From contig CACHEI010000003.1 in NCBI GenBank assembly GCA_902578815.1, positions 1-64,000 on the forward strand: a stretch of 64,000 bases of DNA. The letters run 5' to 3'. The translations under genes and the position numbers were made by a program. The notes beneath the pieces were generated by a model that was not told the origin of the DNA, ran no database searches, and worked only from the letters and a program-made list of their open reading frames with translations. The DNA is from an uncultured SAR116 cluster alpha proteobacterium (lineage in GTDB: Bacteria > Pseudomonadota > Alphaproteobacteria > Puniceispirillales > Puniceispirillaceae). How positions within the stretch are numbered: position 1 is the stretch's first letter; every line of letters begins with the position of its first letter. Positions 9,145 through 17,646 of the stretch are shown here, one piece after another.

Positions 9145-9645
9145 TTACAATGGCCAATGCGAACCCTTATCAAGACGTCTATTATCTAGTTTGGTTTCAC
9201 GGCTCAAAAATTTTGGATTGCCATCTTCTATCTTAAATTCGTCGAAGTATTTGCCTATGACGAAGAGCCTGCTCTCACCCGAGTCCAGGTGAGAATTAAT
9301 GCCATCAAGCATGTTTTGATAAATTGTTACTGAACTGATTGCTTTAGCAGACTGGCCTTCATCTGCAACCTCAACGGTATAGACAGAGGTATGTCGGTGA
9401 AGTGGAGAGTGATCGGTATTGTGTTTTGGTAACATATCCATCAAACCAACCAACTCTTTTTTGTTCCCACTGAAGTAGGTCATCTTTTTATTAATTTCTG
9501 GACTGAAGGACGTGATCGAGTAAAAAAAGGCGTCATCACAGAGGTCAAACCAACTCTTCCAGTCATTATCATCTAGGGCTAATGCGGTGCGATAGATAAT
9601 TTTTTCGATTTTTTTTTCAATTTCCACTGCGCTTGCGTTTGTCAT
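9145..9645 (-). CDS. Ring-hydroxylating-type oxygenase beta subunit (MsmB-like)
   Basis: A small protein of the SnoaL/NTF2-like beta-subunit fold. Typical segments are the N-terminal helix IEKIIYRTALALDDNDW, a central H-S-P-L-H-R-H region and FLSRETKLDNRRL near the end. Beta subunits are structural partners of Rieske oxygenase alpha subunits in alpha3beta3 assemblies. I start it at ATG 9645 (166 aa, MTNASAVE), preceded by GGGGGAA at proper spacing. The open frame extends to 9723, but the added 26 residues look untranslated. It follows the alpha-reductase fusion by 116 bp and precedes the ferredoxin gene. The operon order (alpha, beta, ferredoxin) matches msmABC of methanesulfonate degraders. 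Confidence 0.85.
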   Translation of the reverse strand: MTNASAVEIEKKIEKIIYRTALALDDNDWKSWFDLCDDAFFYSITSFSPEINKKMTYFSGNKKELVGLMDMLPKHNTDHSPLHRHTSVYTVEVADEGQSAKAISSVTIYQNMLDGINSHLDSGESRLFVIGKYFDEFKIEDGNPKFLSRETKLDNRRLDKGSHWPL

Positions 9646-9761
9646 TCTGATTGTTTCCCCCACTTTAAATTGTATTTGCTTGGATTGCTTTACCCGAAGC
9701 GGCTTAAAAGTCGTCGCAAACACGTGAAGCGTTTACGACAACCTCCCTTTCGTAGAAGACC

Positions 9762-12152
9762 TCATGATCGCGCTCCCCCACTATCAATTGGTGAATAAGA
9801 GCGGTTTGAGATTTGTTTTGGGTCCGGCGACTGCTTGGTATCCAAGCACTGACGCGCCTCCATGTAAGTCGCAGGGTCATTGACAACCTCGACAGCTATC
9901 AAATTTTCATCTCTATAACTCCAAAAGGAAATGCCGCCCTCTTTTTTGCCAGGTCGGGCAACTTGATAAATGTCACTCTCCCCTACCGGAACAATGCCGA
10001 CGGATTGCAACTTAGTGTCGTACTGGTCAGACCAAAACCAGGGGGTTTGTATGGCTGGTAATGCATTGTTGGTAATTGCCGCAGCAGCAATTGAGGCCGT
10101 TTCTTGAGCATTGTGTACTGACTCAACCGCCAAGCTTTGATCACGTCGAATAGAAACGTCACCAATTGCGTATACATCTTTAACGCTCGTTTGCATTGCC
10201 TCGTCGACAAGGATGGCCCCACCGTCTTCACGCTGAGTTTCTATCCCAGCATCTGCTGCCAGCTTACTATCTGGAAAAACTCCGATGCCCGTGATCAACA
10301 TGTCAGCTTTTATTTCGTTTCCGTCAGATAGAACGACGCCAGCAAAAATTCCATCTTCATGGTTGATTTTATCCACTCCAATGCCGGTGAAAATATTAAC
10401 TCCATGTTTTTCATGCAGTTTTTGGAAATGCTCTGCCAAGGGCTTGCTTGCAACCCTCGCGAGAATCCTTTCAGCGGCCTCAATCACAGAGACCACCATC
10501 CCTTTTTTTCTCAGCGAGGCAGCTACCTCCAATCCAATGTAACCTCCACCGATGATAACCACTGAGTCAGCATTGTTTGCTGCCTGGCGGATTGCATTAG
10601 CATCAGAAGGCTGTCTTAAAGTAAATGCATTCGCAACTCCAACCGTGTCAGGTAATTCTCTAGGTTTTGCTCCGCTGGCGATCACAAGTTTATCATAGTT
10701 CACAACCACCCCGTTGTTCACTGTTATTGTTTTTTGTTTCGTATCAACAGAGTGAACTATGGATTGTGTTTTGAGGCGCACCTTATTGGTTTTATACCAT
10801 TTTTTTTGTCTGAGCAGCGATTTAGACTCCACTATCTCCCCGCCGCCGAGTAAAAAGCCCTTCGATAACGGCGGTCTTTCCATGGGACCGCCAACCTGTC
10901 TGTCAAAAATTGCAATAGGTCCGGTAAAATTGTTTTTCCTGAGTTTGTCCGCAAACGCAATACCAGCATGACTAGCTCCAACCACAACCACTTTCGGTCC
11001 GGAAGCCTCAGACTCCAGGTTGGGGTTGGCTTTCTGACCCTGCGCAACGACACGGTTGGTCAAACTGCCATTTTCATTGTAATGCTTTTCCATCCATCGG
11101 ACCCATTCCTCATTGTAATGCTTGGACAACTCTGGACTGTTGCTTTCTGGCTTGCCGTTGGGGGTTGGGCCTTCGCTTTTTAGAGGCCGAAATGGGCCGA
11201 AGATACTGTTGTAATGCTTAGAACGTGCAAGGCGTTCTTGTTCACTGTCACTCGTTGGTGCCAAACCTCTGTTTTCTACCATCACTTGGTTTTGAGACAC
11301 AGGTGTGATGGTCGACACATGGAGAGTGGGTCCACTCAAGTGAAATATATACCCTGGAAACAAATTAACTTTAACCGACTTTGTGGCATTGGGCGCAGGA
11401 AACTTGTTTTCACCATTCGGAACAGTTTTCTCATCTGCGTTGTGGGAGGCAAAATGCCCAAAAGGAAAAAACAAATTGGCAGCTAGCCCTGCGTTACGCT
11501 CTAGACCATTCAAAATTTCATCTTTATATCCCGTTTGTATTATTTCCTTATGATAATGCACCACTTCTAGAGGGGAGGAGCTAATTTGCCTCATTATCGG
11601 CGAAAGGGCCCCGCCGATCCATTCTTCCAGTAAAGCGACTGGTTGATCGCTCATGTTGACCCATACGAAACCTCCAAAGCCAACTGAGCATCTTAATCGT
11701 CTAAGCCCTGCATCATCCTTACAAAACCTATCTTGGTAGCCCTCTTTCTCGCGCGCCACGTAAACGCAGTTGCCCCTCATATCAAACTGCCATGCGTGGA
11801 ACATGCAAGTGATTCTTTTCGGGTTTCCAGAGGCTTGGCCTTCAAGAAAACTGCCTTGAGGACGCCTTTCAATCAACATCCCACGGTGTGGGCAAACATT
11901 TAACAGAGCATTGACTTTACCGTCGGGTGCTCTGCAGATGATTATGTTGTCGTTGCCGATACTGCTTGTTCGAAAATCATATGGGTTTAAAAGCTCTGAC
12001 TCGTGGCATACGGGCACCCAAACATTTTTGAAAATATTCTGCTGTTCCTTGATGAACGCTTCATTTGCGCGCTTTAACGTATCATTCAAGCTATCGTTTT
12101 TCGGGCTTCCACTTACGTTCTGACCATCGTTTGTTACAATTTGTCCCATCAC
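9762..12152 (-). CDS. MsmA-like Rieske oxygenase alpha subunit fused to FAD ferredoxin reductase
   Basis: A 796-aa fusion. Residues 40-165 form a Rieske domain with C87-P-H89 and C116-M-F-H119. The 26-residue spacing is the signature reported for methanesulfonate monooxygenase MsmA (usual oxygenases have about 16-18). Residues 200-325 correspond to the catalytic domain, but positions aligned with the paralogue's iron histidines are Ala (ERNAGLAA). Only the Glu remains, so mononuclear iron is unlikely. Residues 386-796 are a BphA4/rubredoxin-reductase type flavoprotein with FAD motif GASHAG, NAD motif GGGYIG (535-540), AIGD (662-665) and a PWFWSDQ C-terminal domain. GTG 12152 or ATG 12149 is the start (AGGAAG upstream). 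First gene of the operon. Known MsmD is a separate protein of another reductase type. Confidence 0.88.
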   Translation of the reverse strand: MMGQIVTNDGQNVSGSPKNDSLNDTLKRANEAFIKEQQNIFKNVWVPVCHESELLNPYDFRTSSIGNDNIIICRAPDGKVNALLNVCPHRGMLIERRPQGSFLEGQASGNPKRITCMFHAWQFDMRGNCVYVAREKEGYQDRFCKDDAGLRRLRCSVGFGGFVWVNMSDQPVALLEEWIGGALSPIMRQISSSPLEVVHYHKEIIQTGYKDEILNGLERNAGLAANLFFPFGHFASHNADEKTVPNGENKFPAPNATKSVKVNLFPGYIFHLSGPTLHVSTITPVSQNQVMVENRGLAPTSDSEQERLARSKHYNSIFGPFRPLKSEGPTPNGKPESNSPELSKHYNEEWVRWMEKHYNENGSLTNRVVAQGQKANPNLESEASGPKVVVVGASHAGIAFADKLRKNNFTGPIAIFDRQVGGPMERPPLSKGFLLGGGEIVESKSLLRQKKWYKTNKVRLKTQSIVHSVDTKQKTITVNNGVVVNYDKLVIASGAKPRELPDTVGVANAFTLRQPSDANAIRQAANNADSVVIIGGGYIGLEVAASLRKKGMVVSVIEAAERILARVASKPLAEHFQKLHEKHGVNIFTGIGVDKINHEDGIFAGVVLSDGNEIKADMLITGIGVFPDSKLAADAGIETQREDGGAILVDEAMQTSVKDVYAIGDVSIRRDQSLAVESVHNAQETASIAAAAITNNALPAIQTPWFWSDQYDTKLQSVGIVPVGESDIYQVARPGKKEGGISFWSYRDENLIAVEVVNDPATYMEARQCLDTKQSPDPKQISNRSYSPIDSGGARS

Positions 12153-12538
12153 TATTCGGCTTCCTGTAATGTATATCTTTTGAACAGTATATTTTCACAG
12201 CTTAGGTTGCTGAATTACTTGCATTAGAATACCGTAATCAATTTAAACACCTCGAATGCTAAAACAACTACCGTGATTTACATAGCTCTCTATCACTCGA
12301 TAAGCGTTGCGAATTAGATGGACCCTTGATAGCGTTAACCAATCAGACCTAGGCTAATTTGAATAAAAATAGTTCGGCTAAGGACTGAATATGTAAAAAC
12401 TGGCATTGTCAGATCGGAGTGAAGTATAGGTATTTCAAAAAAACACATGCGTTACTTATTTTCTTATCGCAAGAGCGATACACGCGCTTGCGAGATCTGA
12501 ACAATTGCTACGTATCACGAAAATGGGAGGAGAATAAA
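12153..12538. promoter_or_regulatory. Divergent control region between oxygenase operon and importer
   Basis: A 386-bp gap between two divergent transcription units that belong to the same pathway. It must hold both promoters and probably shared operator sites. It is AT-rich and has no coding potential on either strand beyond a spurious upward extension of the binding-protein frame. The only strong structural element I see is the inverted repeat at 12468-12492. No confident -35/-10 pair was picked. Confidence 0.55.
12468..12492 (+). promoter_or_regulatory. Inverted repeat in the leader of the binding-protein gene
   Basis: CGCAAGAGCG (12468-12477) and CGCGCTTGCG (12483-12492) are complementary at 9 of 10 positions around ATACA, 46 bp before the ATG at 12539. 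It could be an operator or an mRNA hairpin in the 5' leader. No T-run follows, so it is not a normal terminator. Confidence 0.4.
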
Positions 12539-13642
12539 ATGCCAAATATTAAAAAACTTAAAAGCCTTGGGATTGCAGCTGCTGTCGCAATGGCACCTTT
12601 GTCTGCGTCTGCTGGCGTGGACTTTGGAAAACCTGGGGAAGCCGTCAACTTGGTTATTGGTTACCAGCCTTACTACACCGAGTCATGGACGGGCGTGGTT
12701 AATAATGGCAAATCGTTTTGGAAAAACCATTTGCCAGCAGGGTCAACAGCAGAGTTTCAGGTCGGGCTCCAGGGTTCAGTTATTGTGAACGCGATGGCTG
12801 GTGAAAAGCAGCATATAGGATATATGGGCGACATGCCAGCTATCGCTTCGACATTCAAGTATCTTCCTGAAAGGGGCGGCACAGACATTAGGATTGTCGC
12901 AGCACTCGGCACGTCAAAGCAGCAATGTAACATCTTCTTAGTAAGGAATGATGCACCACAATTTGCGAATGGTGTTGATGCCGTTAAGTGGATGGATGGC
13001 AAAGTTACTTCTGCTCCTCATGGTGCTTGTACCGACAGGTTTGCACAGCTTGCGTTCAAAAAAGCTGGCATTAAACCCGCTAAGTACCTCAACCAGAATA
13101 TTGAGGTCATCACTACAAACTTCCGTGCAGGCAAATTGGATGCTGCAGCGATCTGGGAGCCTACCGCTTCTAAAATGGTCTCAGCTGGTATTGCTCGCCG
13201 AGCTGCATCTGGAGAGGATTTTGGTGCGCAAGACGGGGCATTCATGGTGATGTTGAATGACCTTATCTCGCAACGCCCAGATGCTGTAATGGGCTGGTTG
13301 GAAGCAGAGCTCGATGCGCAAGAGTTTGTTGCTGATCCAGCAAACGCTGATGCGATAGCAGCTATGGCTGAGGCTCAGACTGAGAAGATTGATAGGTCTG
13401 TGTTGAAAGCGAGCCTGTATGACTCACCAATGTCAGGTACAACAAAGCTTCAGCTGGACTTCGTGATCAGTGACGACGCAAAGTCGCTACTTCGTGATGC
13501 AACAGCTTTCCTATACAGCCTAAAGAAGAAGCCAGCTGCTGCACCACAAATTCGCCCTGAAGGCGTGATGGGTCAGTTTGCTGAGCGTGTGTTGGAGAAG
13601 CGCGGTCTTACCACGCCAGTCGGGCGCATCGTCGCGAAATAA
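12539..13642 (+). CDS. Sulfonate-type ABC importer, periplasmic binding protein
   Basis: A 367-aa solute-binding protein of the NMT1/SsuA-TauA group with a Sec signal peptide (MPNIKKLKSLGIAAAVAMAP, cleavage near SASA-GV). Start ATG 12539 has GGGAGGAG six bases upstream; an upstream in-frame extension is noncoding. The mature protein has a ligand-domain pattern of nitrate/sulfonate/taurine binders (VNLVIGYQPYY, EFQVGLQGS, GYMGDMPAIAS, KVTSAPHGACTDRFAQLAF, ITTNFRAGKLDAAAIWEP). Divergent from the oxygenase operon and upstream of two permeases and two ATPases, it is probably the methanesulfonate receptor in the periplasm. The ligand is inferred from the oxygenase. Confidence 0.9.
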   Translation: MPNIKKLKSLGIAAAVAMAPLSASAGVDFGKPGEAVNLVIGYQPYYTESWTGVVNNGKSFWKNHLPAGSTAEFQVGLQGSVIVNAMAGEKQHIGYMGDMPAIASTFKYLPERGGTDIRIVAALGTSKQQCNIFLVRNDAPQFANGVDAVKWMDGKVTSAPHGACTDRFAQLAFKKAGIKPAKYLNQNIEVITTNFRAGKLDAAAIWEPTASKMVSAGIARRAASGEDFGAQDGAFMVMLNDLISQRPDAVMGWLEAELDAQEFVADPANADAIAAMAEAQTEKIDRSVLKASLYDSPMSGTTKLQLDFVISDDAKSLLRDATAFLYSLKKKPAAAPQIRPEGVMGQFAERVLEKRGLTTPVGRIVAK

Positions 13643-13650
13643 AAATTTTA

Positions 13651-13680
13651 GTTGGGGCTCAGACGAACCTGAGCCCCAAC
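13651..13680 (+). promoter_or_regulatory. Intercistronic hairpin after the binding-protein gene
   Basis: A perfect 12-bp stem, GTTGGGGCTCAG (13651-13662) with CTGAGCCCCAAC (13669-13680) and a 6-nt loop, starts 8 bp after the stop codon. TCTCC follows instead of a T-run. Such hairpins usually stabilise binding-protein mRNA or attenuate transcription so that the receptor is made in excess over the membrane parts. Confidence 0.8.
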
Positions 13681-13757
13681 TCTCCTATTAATTTAATTTA
13701 CTGAATATGACAGTCTTTTCGATGGCAATGGGCATCGCATTAAGGATGGGGATCGAC

Positions 13758-14645
13758 ATGAGTGCAAACTCCTCAACTACAAATCAAAACGGCAAAATCA
13801 TTGCACCTCAGGGCTTTGATTTATTTGTATACAAAACAAAGAAATACCTAGGTCAATTAGACCCTTACCTTACGTTAATGGGTATTGGGTTGTGGCTGTT
13901 TGCCTATTGGGTGCTTTGTGAGGGTTTGCAAATATGGAGATTTGATAAGCTTCCAGGTCCAGTTGCAATATCAAAAGATTGGTTTGCAGTCGATCCATTT
14001 CAGGGAATCTCAATATTTACCCAGGAATACTACGACCATATTATAGTAAGTTGCCGTCGTATTCTTATTGCGTTTGGAATTGCCACAGCATTTGGGGTGC
14101 CGCTGGGCCTCTTTATGGGGTGGTCCAGAACGATAAGAGATTATATTTTCCCTATAATCGAAGTTCTCAGGCCAATACCAATCCTTGCTTGGGTGCCACT
14201 TTCGATTTTGCTGTTACCAGGTTTTGAGGGGCCGGTACTCTTCCTCGCAACTTTGGCATCATTTTTTGTAACAACCCTTAATGCCATGTTGGGTGTTGAT
14301 TCAATCGATGAGGAATATTTTCGGGCGGCTGGGTGCCTTGGTTCGAGCAGGTGGGATGTATTTAAGAATGTTGTAGTCCCAGGTGCGCTTCCCTTTATCT
14401 TTACTGGACTTCAAATTTCAATTGGCGTGGCTTGGTTTTCACTCGTAGCTGCGGAGATGGTGTCCGGTGATCTTGGCTTGGGTTACTTGATTGTGGACGC
14501 CTATATGAACAATGTGACGGTGCCAATGGTGATTGCGATGATTACTCTTGGCTTTATAGGCTATTTTAGCTCAGCAATGGTTCGTATGCTTGGAAATAAA
14601 TTGATGGCTTGGCATGTTAAAGAGCTTAGCCAACAGGGTCGATAG
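13758..14645 (+). CDS. ABC importer permease 1 (SsuC/TauC-like)
   Basis: A 295-aa inner-membrane protein with about six transmembrane helices. The coupling-loop motif EEYFRAAGCLGSSRWDVFKNVVVPGALPFIFTGLQ at about residues 202-236 contacts the ATPase. LRPIPILAWVPLSILL is typical of nitrate/sulfonate/taurine permeases. I take ATG 13758 as start, with GGGGA six bases upstream. An earlier ATG (13707) adds 17 residues. It lies after the hairpin that follows the binding-protein gene and just before ATPase 1. It should pair with the second permease (15563-16387) in a heterodimeric channel. Confidence 0.9.
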   Translation: MSANSSTTNQNGKIIAPQGFDLFVYKTKKYLGQLDPYLTLMGIGLWLFAYWVLCEGLQIWRFDKLPGPVAISKDWFAVDPFQGISIFTQEYYDHIIVSCRRILIAFGIATAFGVPLGLFMGWSRTIRDYIFPIIEVLRPIPILAWVPLSILLLPGFEGPVLFLATLASFFVTTLNAMLGVDSIDEEYFRAAGCLGSSRWDVFKNVVVPGALPFIFTGLQISIGVAWFSLVAAEMVSGDLGLGYLIVDAYMNNVTVPMVIAMITLGFIGYFSSAMVRMLGNKLMAWHVKELSQQGR

Positions 14646-14663
14646 CGATTTGGGGAAATTTTG

Positions 14664-15512
14664 ATGACAAAAGAAAAACATAGAAACTCAGGCTTGGGCG
14701 CACTGAGCATCAAAAATGTCACAAAGGTGTACGATCCTGAAGGCGTCAACGTCCTGGCAGTTGACGATTGCTCTATGGAAATCGCTGGCGGCGAAGTTTG
14801 TATGATTGTCGGGCCATCTGGTTGCGGCAAAACAACACTTTTAAATGCAATTGCTGGTTTTCACTCTGTCACTGAGGGAAGTATTCACCTCGACGGGGAC
14901 CTTTTGTGTGGCCCAAGCAAACCACTAGCTGATCAGGGTGCAGATAGAATGGTGGTATTCCAGCATGGCGCTTTGTTCCCATGGAAAACTTTGCAAGAAA
15001 ATGTGGCGTACGGCCCAATGGTCCAAAAAGTTTTGGCACCGCGTGAAGCAATGGATAAAGCTAGTACGATGCTTGCCGAGGCAGGTTTGGGAAGTTTTCT
15101 CACAAAATATCCGGGGGAAGTCTCATCTGGCATGGCCAGGCGTGCAGAGATTGTTAGGGCGCTTATAAACGACCCTAAAGTTCTGCTACTTGATGAGCCG
15201 TACCGGGCTATGGACGCCTTGACAAAACAAATCATGCATGAGTCTTTACTTGAGACTTATGACCGCACCGGCGTTACGATCTTTTTCATTACGCATGATT
15301 TGGAAGAGGCGATTTTTCTGGGTGACAAGGTGCATATCGTCACAACAAGACCATGCCAGCTTAAGAAAACCGTAGAAGTAAAAATCCCAAGGCCCAGATC
15401 TTACGAGACGCAATCGTCAGAGGCATTCAGAAAGTTGCTGGAGGAAGTAAGTGATGCCGTTCATGAAGAGGCTGTGAAGGCGTTTCAGGCGGGCGAAAGA
15501 GAAATGGCTTGA
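14664..15512 (+). CDS. ABC importer ATPase 1 (degenerate signature motif)
   Basis: A 282-aa nucleotide-binding protein of the SsuB/TauB/NrtD group. It has Walker A GPSGCGKTT (50-58), Q-loop Gln100, Walker B VLLLDEP (173-179) and a normal H-loop His211 (ITHDLEEAI). The ABC signature is VSSGM (153-157) instead of LSGGM. ATPase 2 of the same operon has a good signature but a missing H-loop His, so the two probably form one active and one weak ATP site. ATG 14664 is preceded by GGGGAAA. Located between permease 1 and permease 2. Powers import of the presumed sulfonate. Confidence 0.92.
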   Translation: MTKEKHRNSGLGALSIKNVTKVYDPEGVNVLAVDDCSMEIAGGEVCMIVGPSGCGKTTLLNAIAGFHSVTEGSIHLDGDLLCGPSKPLADQGADRMVVFQHGALFPWKTLQENVAYGPMVQKVLAPREAMDKASTMLAEAGLGSFLTKYPGEVSSGMARRAEIVRALINDPKVLLLDEPYRAMDALTKQIMHESLLETYDRTGVTIFFITHDLEEAIFLGDKVHIVTTRPCQLKKTVEVKIPRPRSYETQSSEAFRKLLEEVSDAVHEEAVKAFQAGEREMA

Positions 15513-15562
15513 TTAAGGCAGACAAAAACTTTGCATAGATTGGTAAATTGTTCGAGGAAACG

Positions 15563-16387
15563 ATGACTGCAACGAAAAAAAGTTTTTTTGCTAAATTCAC
15601 GGGACAGGTGACCTTGAAAAGAGGTGTTAGTGCGATCCTAATTTTTCTCGTGATTTGGCATGTAGGGGCCTTGTTTGATGATTGGTTTGGTGTTGACATC
15701 ATCGGAATTGGTTTAGTCCCACCACCAGCAGATGTGTTTGCCGCGTTTTTGGAGGTAATACCAAAAATCGGCTATTGGCAGAGCTGGGTTTCCAGTTTTA
15801 GTCGAGTTCTCACTGGCTTTTTGGTTGCAATGTTGATCGGAATACCTTTTGGGCTATTGTTGGCAGTCAATAGGTATTTTAGAGGCTTGTTTTTTCCACC
15901 ATTCGAAATTTTGCGGCCGATACCGCCGCTGGCCTGGGTGCCGGCGTCTCTTATTTTTTGGCCAACTAACGAGATGTCAATCGCATTTGTAACTTTTCTA
16001 GGAGCGTTTTTCACAATCGTAATAAATGTTCTTGGGGGTGCAAGGTCTATTGATATCAGTTACCTCCGGGCAGCCCAGTCAATGGGCGCCTCACAATTCG
16101 ACTTGTTTTGGAAGATTGTCTTACCAGGCACTCTCCCGTCCATTTTTACTGGCGCTGCTGTGGGTATGGGTATCACGTGGGAGGTTGTGCTTGCCGCAGA
16201 AATGATTTCCGGGGGAGGTACCCAAGGTGGCGGAGGACTCGGTTTCTTCATATGGAACTCTTACATGGGCGGTTCTCTCGAACAAATCGTGGTAGGTATG
16301 ATTTCGATAGGTATAGCCGGCTATTTATCATCAAGTGCAATAAGGAAGCTTGGTTACTTTATGATGCCGTGGCGTCGCCTTTTCTGA
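15563..16387 (+). CDS. ABC importer permease 2 (SsuC/TauC-like)
   Basis: A 274-aa permease with six predicted helices. The EAA-type loop ISYLRAAQSMGASQFDLFWKIVLPGTLPSIFTGA lies near residues 167-200, and LRPIPPLAWVPASLIFW near residue 115. GGGTQGGGGLGFFIW near residue 222 matches the end of the family. ATG 15563 has GAGGAAA just upstream; the frame opens earlier at a TTG (15548). It lies between the two ATPase genes and, with permease 1, makes an asymmetric importer. Paralogous to permease 1 but clearly diverged, so they are probably not interchangeable. Confidence 0.9.
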   Translation: MTATKKSFFAKFTGQVTLKRGVSAILIFLVIWHVGALFDDWFGVDIIGIGLVPPPADVFAAFLEVIPKIGYWQSWVSSFSRVLTGFLVAMLIGIPFGLLLAVNRYFRGLFFPPFEILRPIPPLAWVPASLIFWPTNEMSIAFVTFLGAFFTIVINVLGGARSIDISYLRAAQSMGASQFDLFWKIVLPGTLPSIFTGAAVGMGITWEVVLAAEMISGGGTQGGGGLGFFIWNSYMGGSLEQIVVGMISIGIAGYLSSSAIRKLGYFMMPWRRLF

Positions 16388-16449
16388 AGTAATTATAACT
16401 GGCCATAAATAGACTGCGAAAAAATAAAGTGCTGTGTTGGGAGGATGCA

Positions 16450-17292
16450 ATGGCTGTGAAACAGACCTTAAAATCAAAATCCACTAAAAAGGTTGTGCCA
16501 AATGATGCATCGAGCGTGACGCTACGTAATGTATCAAAATCCTACGGAGAAGTCTGGCTTTCTGATGACGTGCTGAAAGATGTCACGATCGAATTTCCAG
16601 CCGGGGAACTTACAGTAATTGTTGGTCCTTCAGGTTGCGGAAAATCTACCCTTGTCAATATCATGGCTGGCTTTGAAACGCCAGATAGTGGGGAGGTGCT
16701 GATTGATAACAAGCCTATAACAGGGCCAGCTAAAGACCGTATGGTGGTTTTTCAGGAGACAGCGTTGATACCCTGGCAAACCACTTACGAAAACGTCGTG
16801 TTTGGCCCTAAAATGCGTGGCGACAAGTCTGGCCAGGCTTTGAAAGACGAGGCTGAGGCGCTTCTCGTAAAAGTTGGCTTAGGAGAATTTATTCACAAAT
16901 ATCCAATTCAGTTGTCGGGTGGCATGCAACGAAGAGCGGAACTTGCTCGGGCCTTGATAAATGAACCAACGGTCATGATCATGGACGAACCCTTTCGGGG
17001 CCTAGACGCAATGTCTAGGAGTTTAATGCAAGAGTTTTTTCTCGATTTGTTCGAGGAAAACAAAAAAACTAACATCTTTGTAACATCAGAAATCGACGAA
17101 GCTATTTTTCTGGCCGATAATTTAGTCGTTCTCTCGAATAAGCCAACAACAGTGCAAACAGTTATGAATATTAAGTTACCAAGACCCCGAGACTATAAGA
17201 TGCTAACGACCGAACAAGCGTTTAAATATAAAAAAAAGGCTATGGAGCTATTGCATGACGAAGCTATGAAAAGCTTCGCAGTACTAAAATAA
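16450..17292 (+). CDS. ABC importer ATPase 2 (H-loop histidine replaced)
   Basis: A 280-aa nucleotide-binding protein. It has Walker A GPSGCGKST (59-67), Q-loop Gln102, canonical signature LSGGM (155-159) and Walker B MIMDEP (176-181). The H-loop position that should be His is Ser213 (FVTSEIDEAIFLAD), so its own ATP site should be poorly catalytic. It complements ATPase 1, whose signature is degraded. Start ATG 16450 follows GGGAGG. Last gene of the binding protein-permease-ATPase-permease-ATPase set. Family and context point to import of methanesulfonate or a related sulfonate. Confidence 0.92.
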   Translation: MAVKQTLKSKSTKKVVPNDASSVTLRNVSKSYGEVWLSDDVLKDVTIEFPAGELTVIVGPSGCGKSTLVNIMAGFETPDSGEVLIDNKPITGPAKDRMVVFQETALIPWQTTYENVVFGPKMRGDKSGQALKDEAEALLVKVGLGEFIHKYPIQLSGGMQRRAELARALINEPTVMIMDEPFRGLDAMSRSLMQEFFLDLFEENKKTNIFVTSEIDEAIFLADNLVVLSNKPTTVQTVMNIKLPRPRDYKMLTTEQAFKYKKKAMELLHDEAMKSFAVLK

Positions 17293-17330
17293 CCTATATT
17301 GCAGACCTGTTTGTTGATTGGCGGTCTTCG

Positions 17331-17609
17331 ATGAAAAATGGAGTGGTTTTGGACCCTTTGGAAATCCTGAAATTGCTGAGTAGCAAGCCAATAGTGGTGG
17401 GTCTCGCTATTACAGGAGCTGTCTTTACTATATTGCCAAACCTTTTTTCTAGGAAGCCAACTGTTGAAAATCTCACGATAGATGATGACAGCGAAAATAG
17501 GGATGGAACGAGATCTACTCGGGGAAAATTAGCCAATAAAATAGGCTATTGGTTTATGGGTCTGAGCGTTTTCTTGTTTATCGTTGCGGGATTTATCGTC
17601 GATCTGTGA
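17331..17609 (+). CDS. Small membrane protein of unknown function
   Basis: A 92-aa protein with two hydrophobic segments (about residues 18-37 and 72-91) and a polar, acidic middle (DDDSENRDG). It fills the gap between importer ATPase 2 (38 bp upstream) and the ABC-2 ATPase gene (38 bp downstream) on the same strand, which supports a real gene. The ribosome site is weak. No family recognised. It could belong to the ABC-2 exporter that follows. Confidence 0.6.
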   Translation: MKNGVVLDPLEILKLLSSKPIVVGLAITGAVFTILPNLFSRKPTVENLTIDDDSENRDGTRSTRGKLANKIGYWFMGLSVFLFIVAGFIVDL

Positions 17610-17646
17610 TCAAAGCTGACGGCACTATTTCTCTGCAGGTATTGTG

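Noticed and set aside
12419..12538. 40-residue N-terminal extension of the binding protein
   Set aside because: It has no signal-like character, whereas the internal ATG at 12539 has a strong ribosome site and starts a normal signal peptide.
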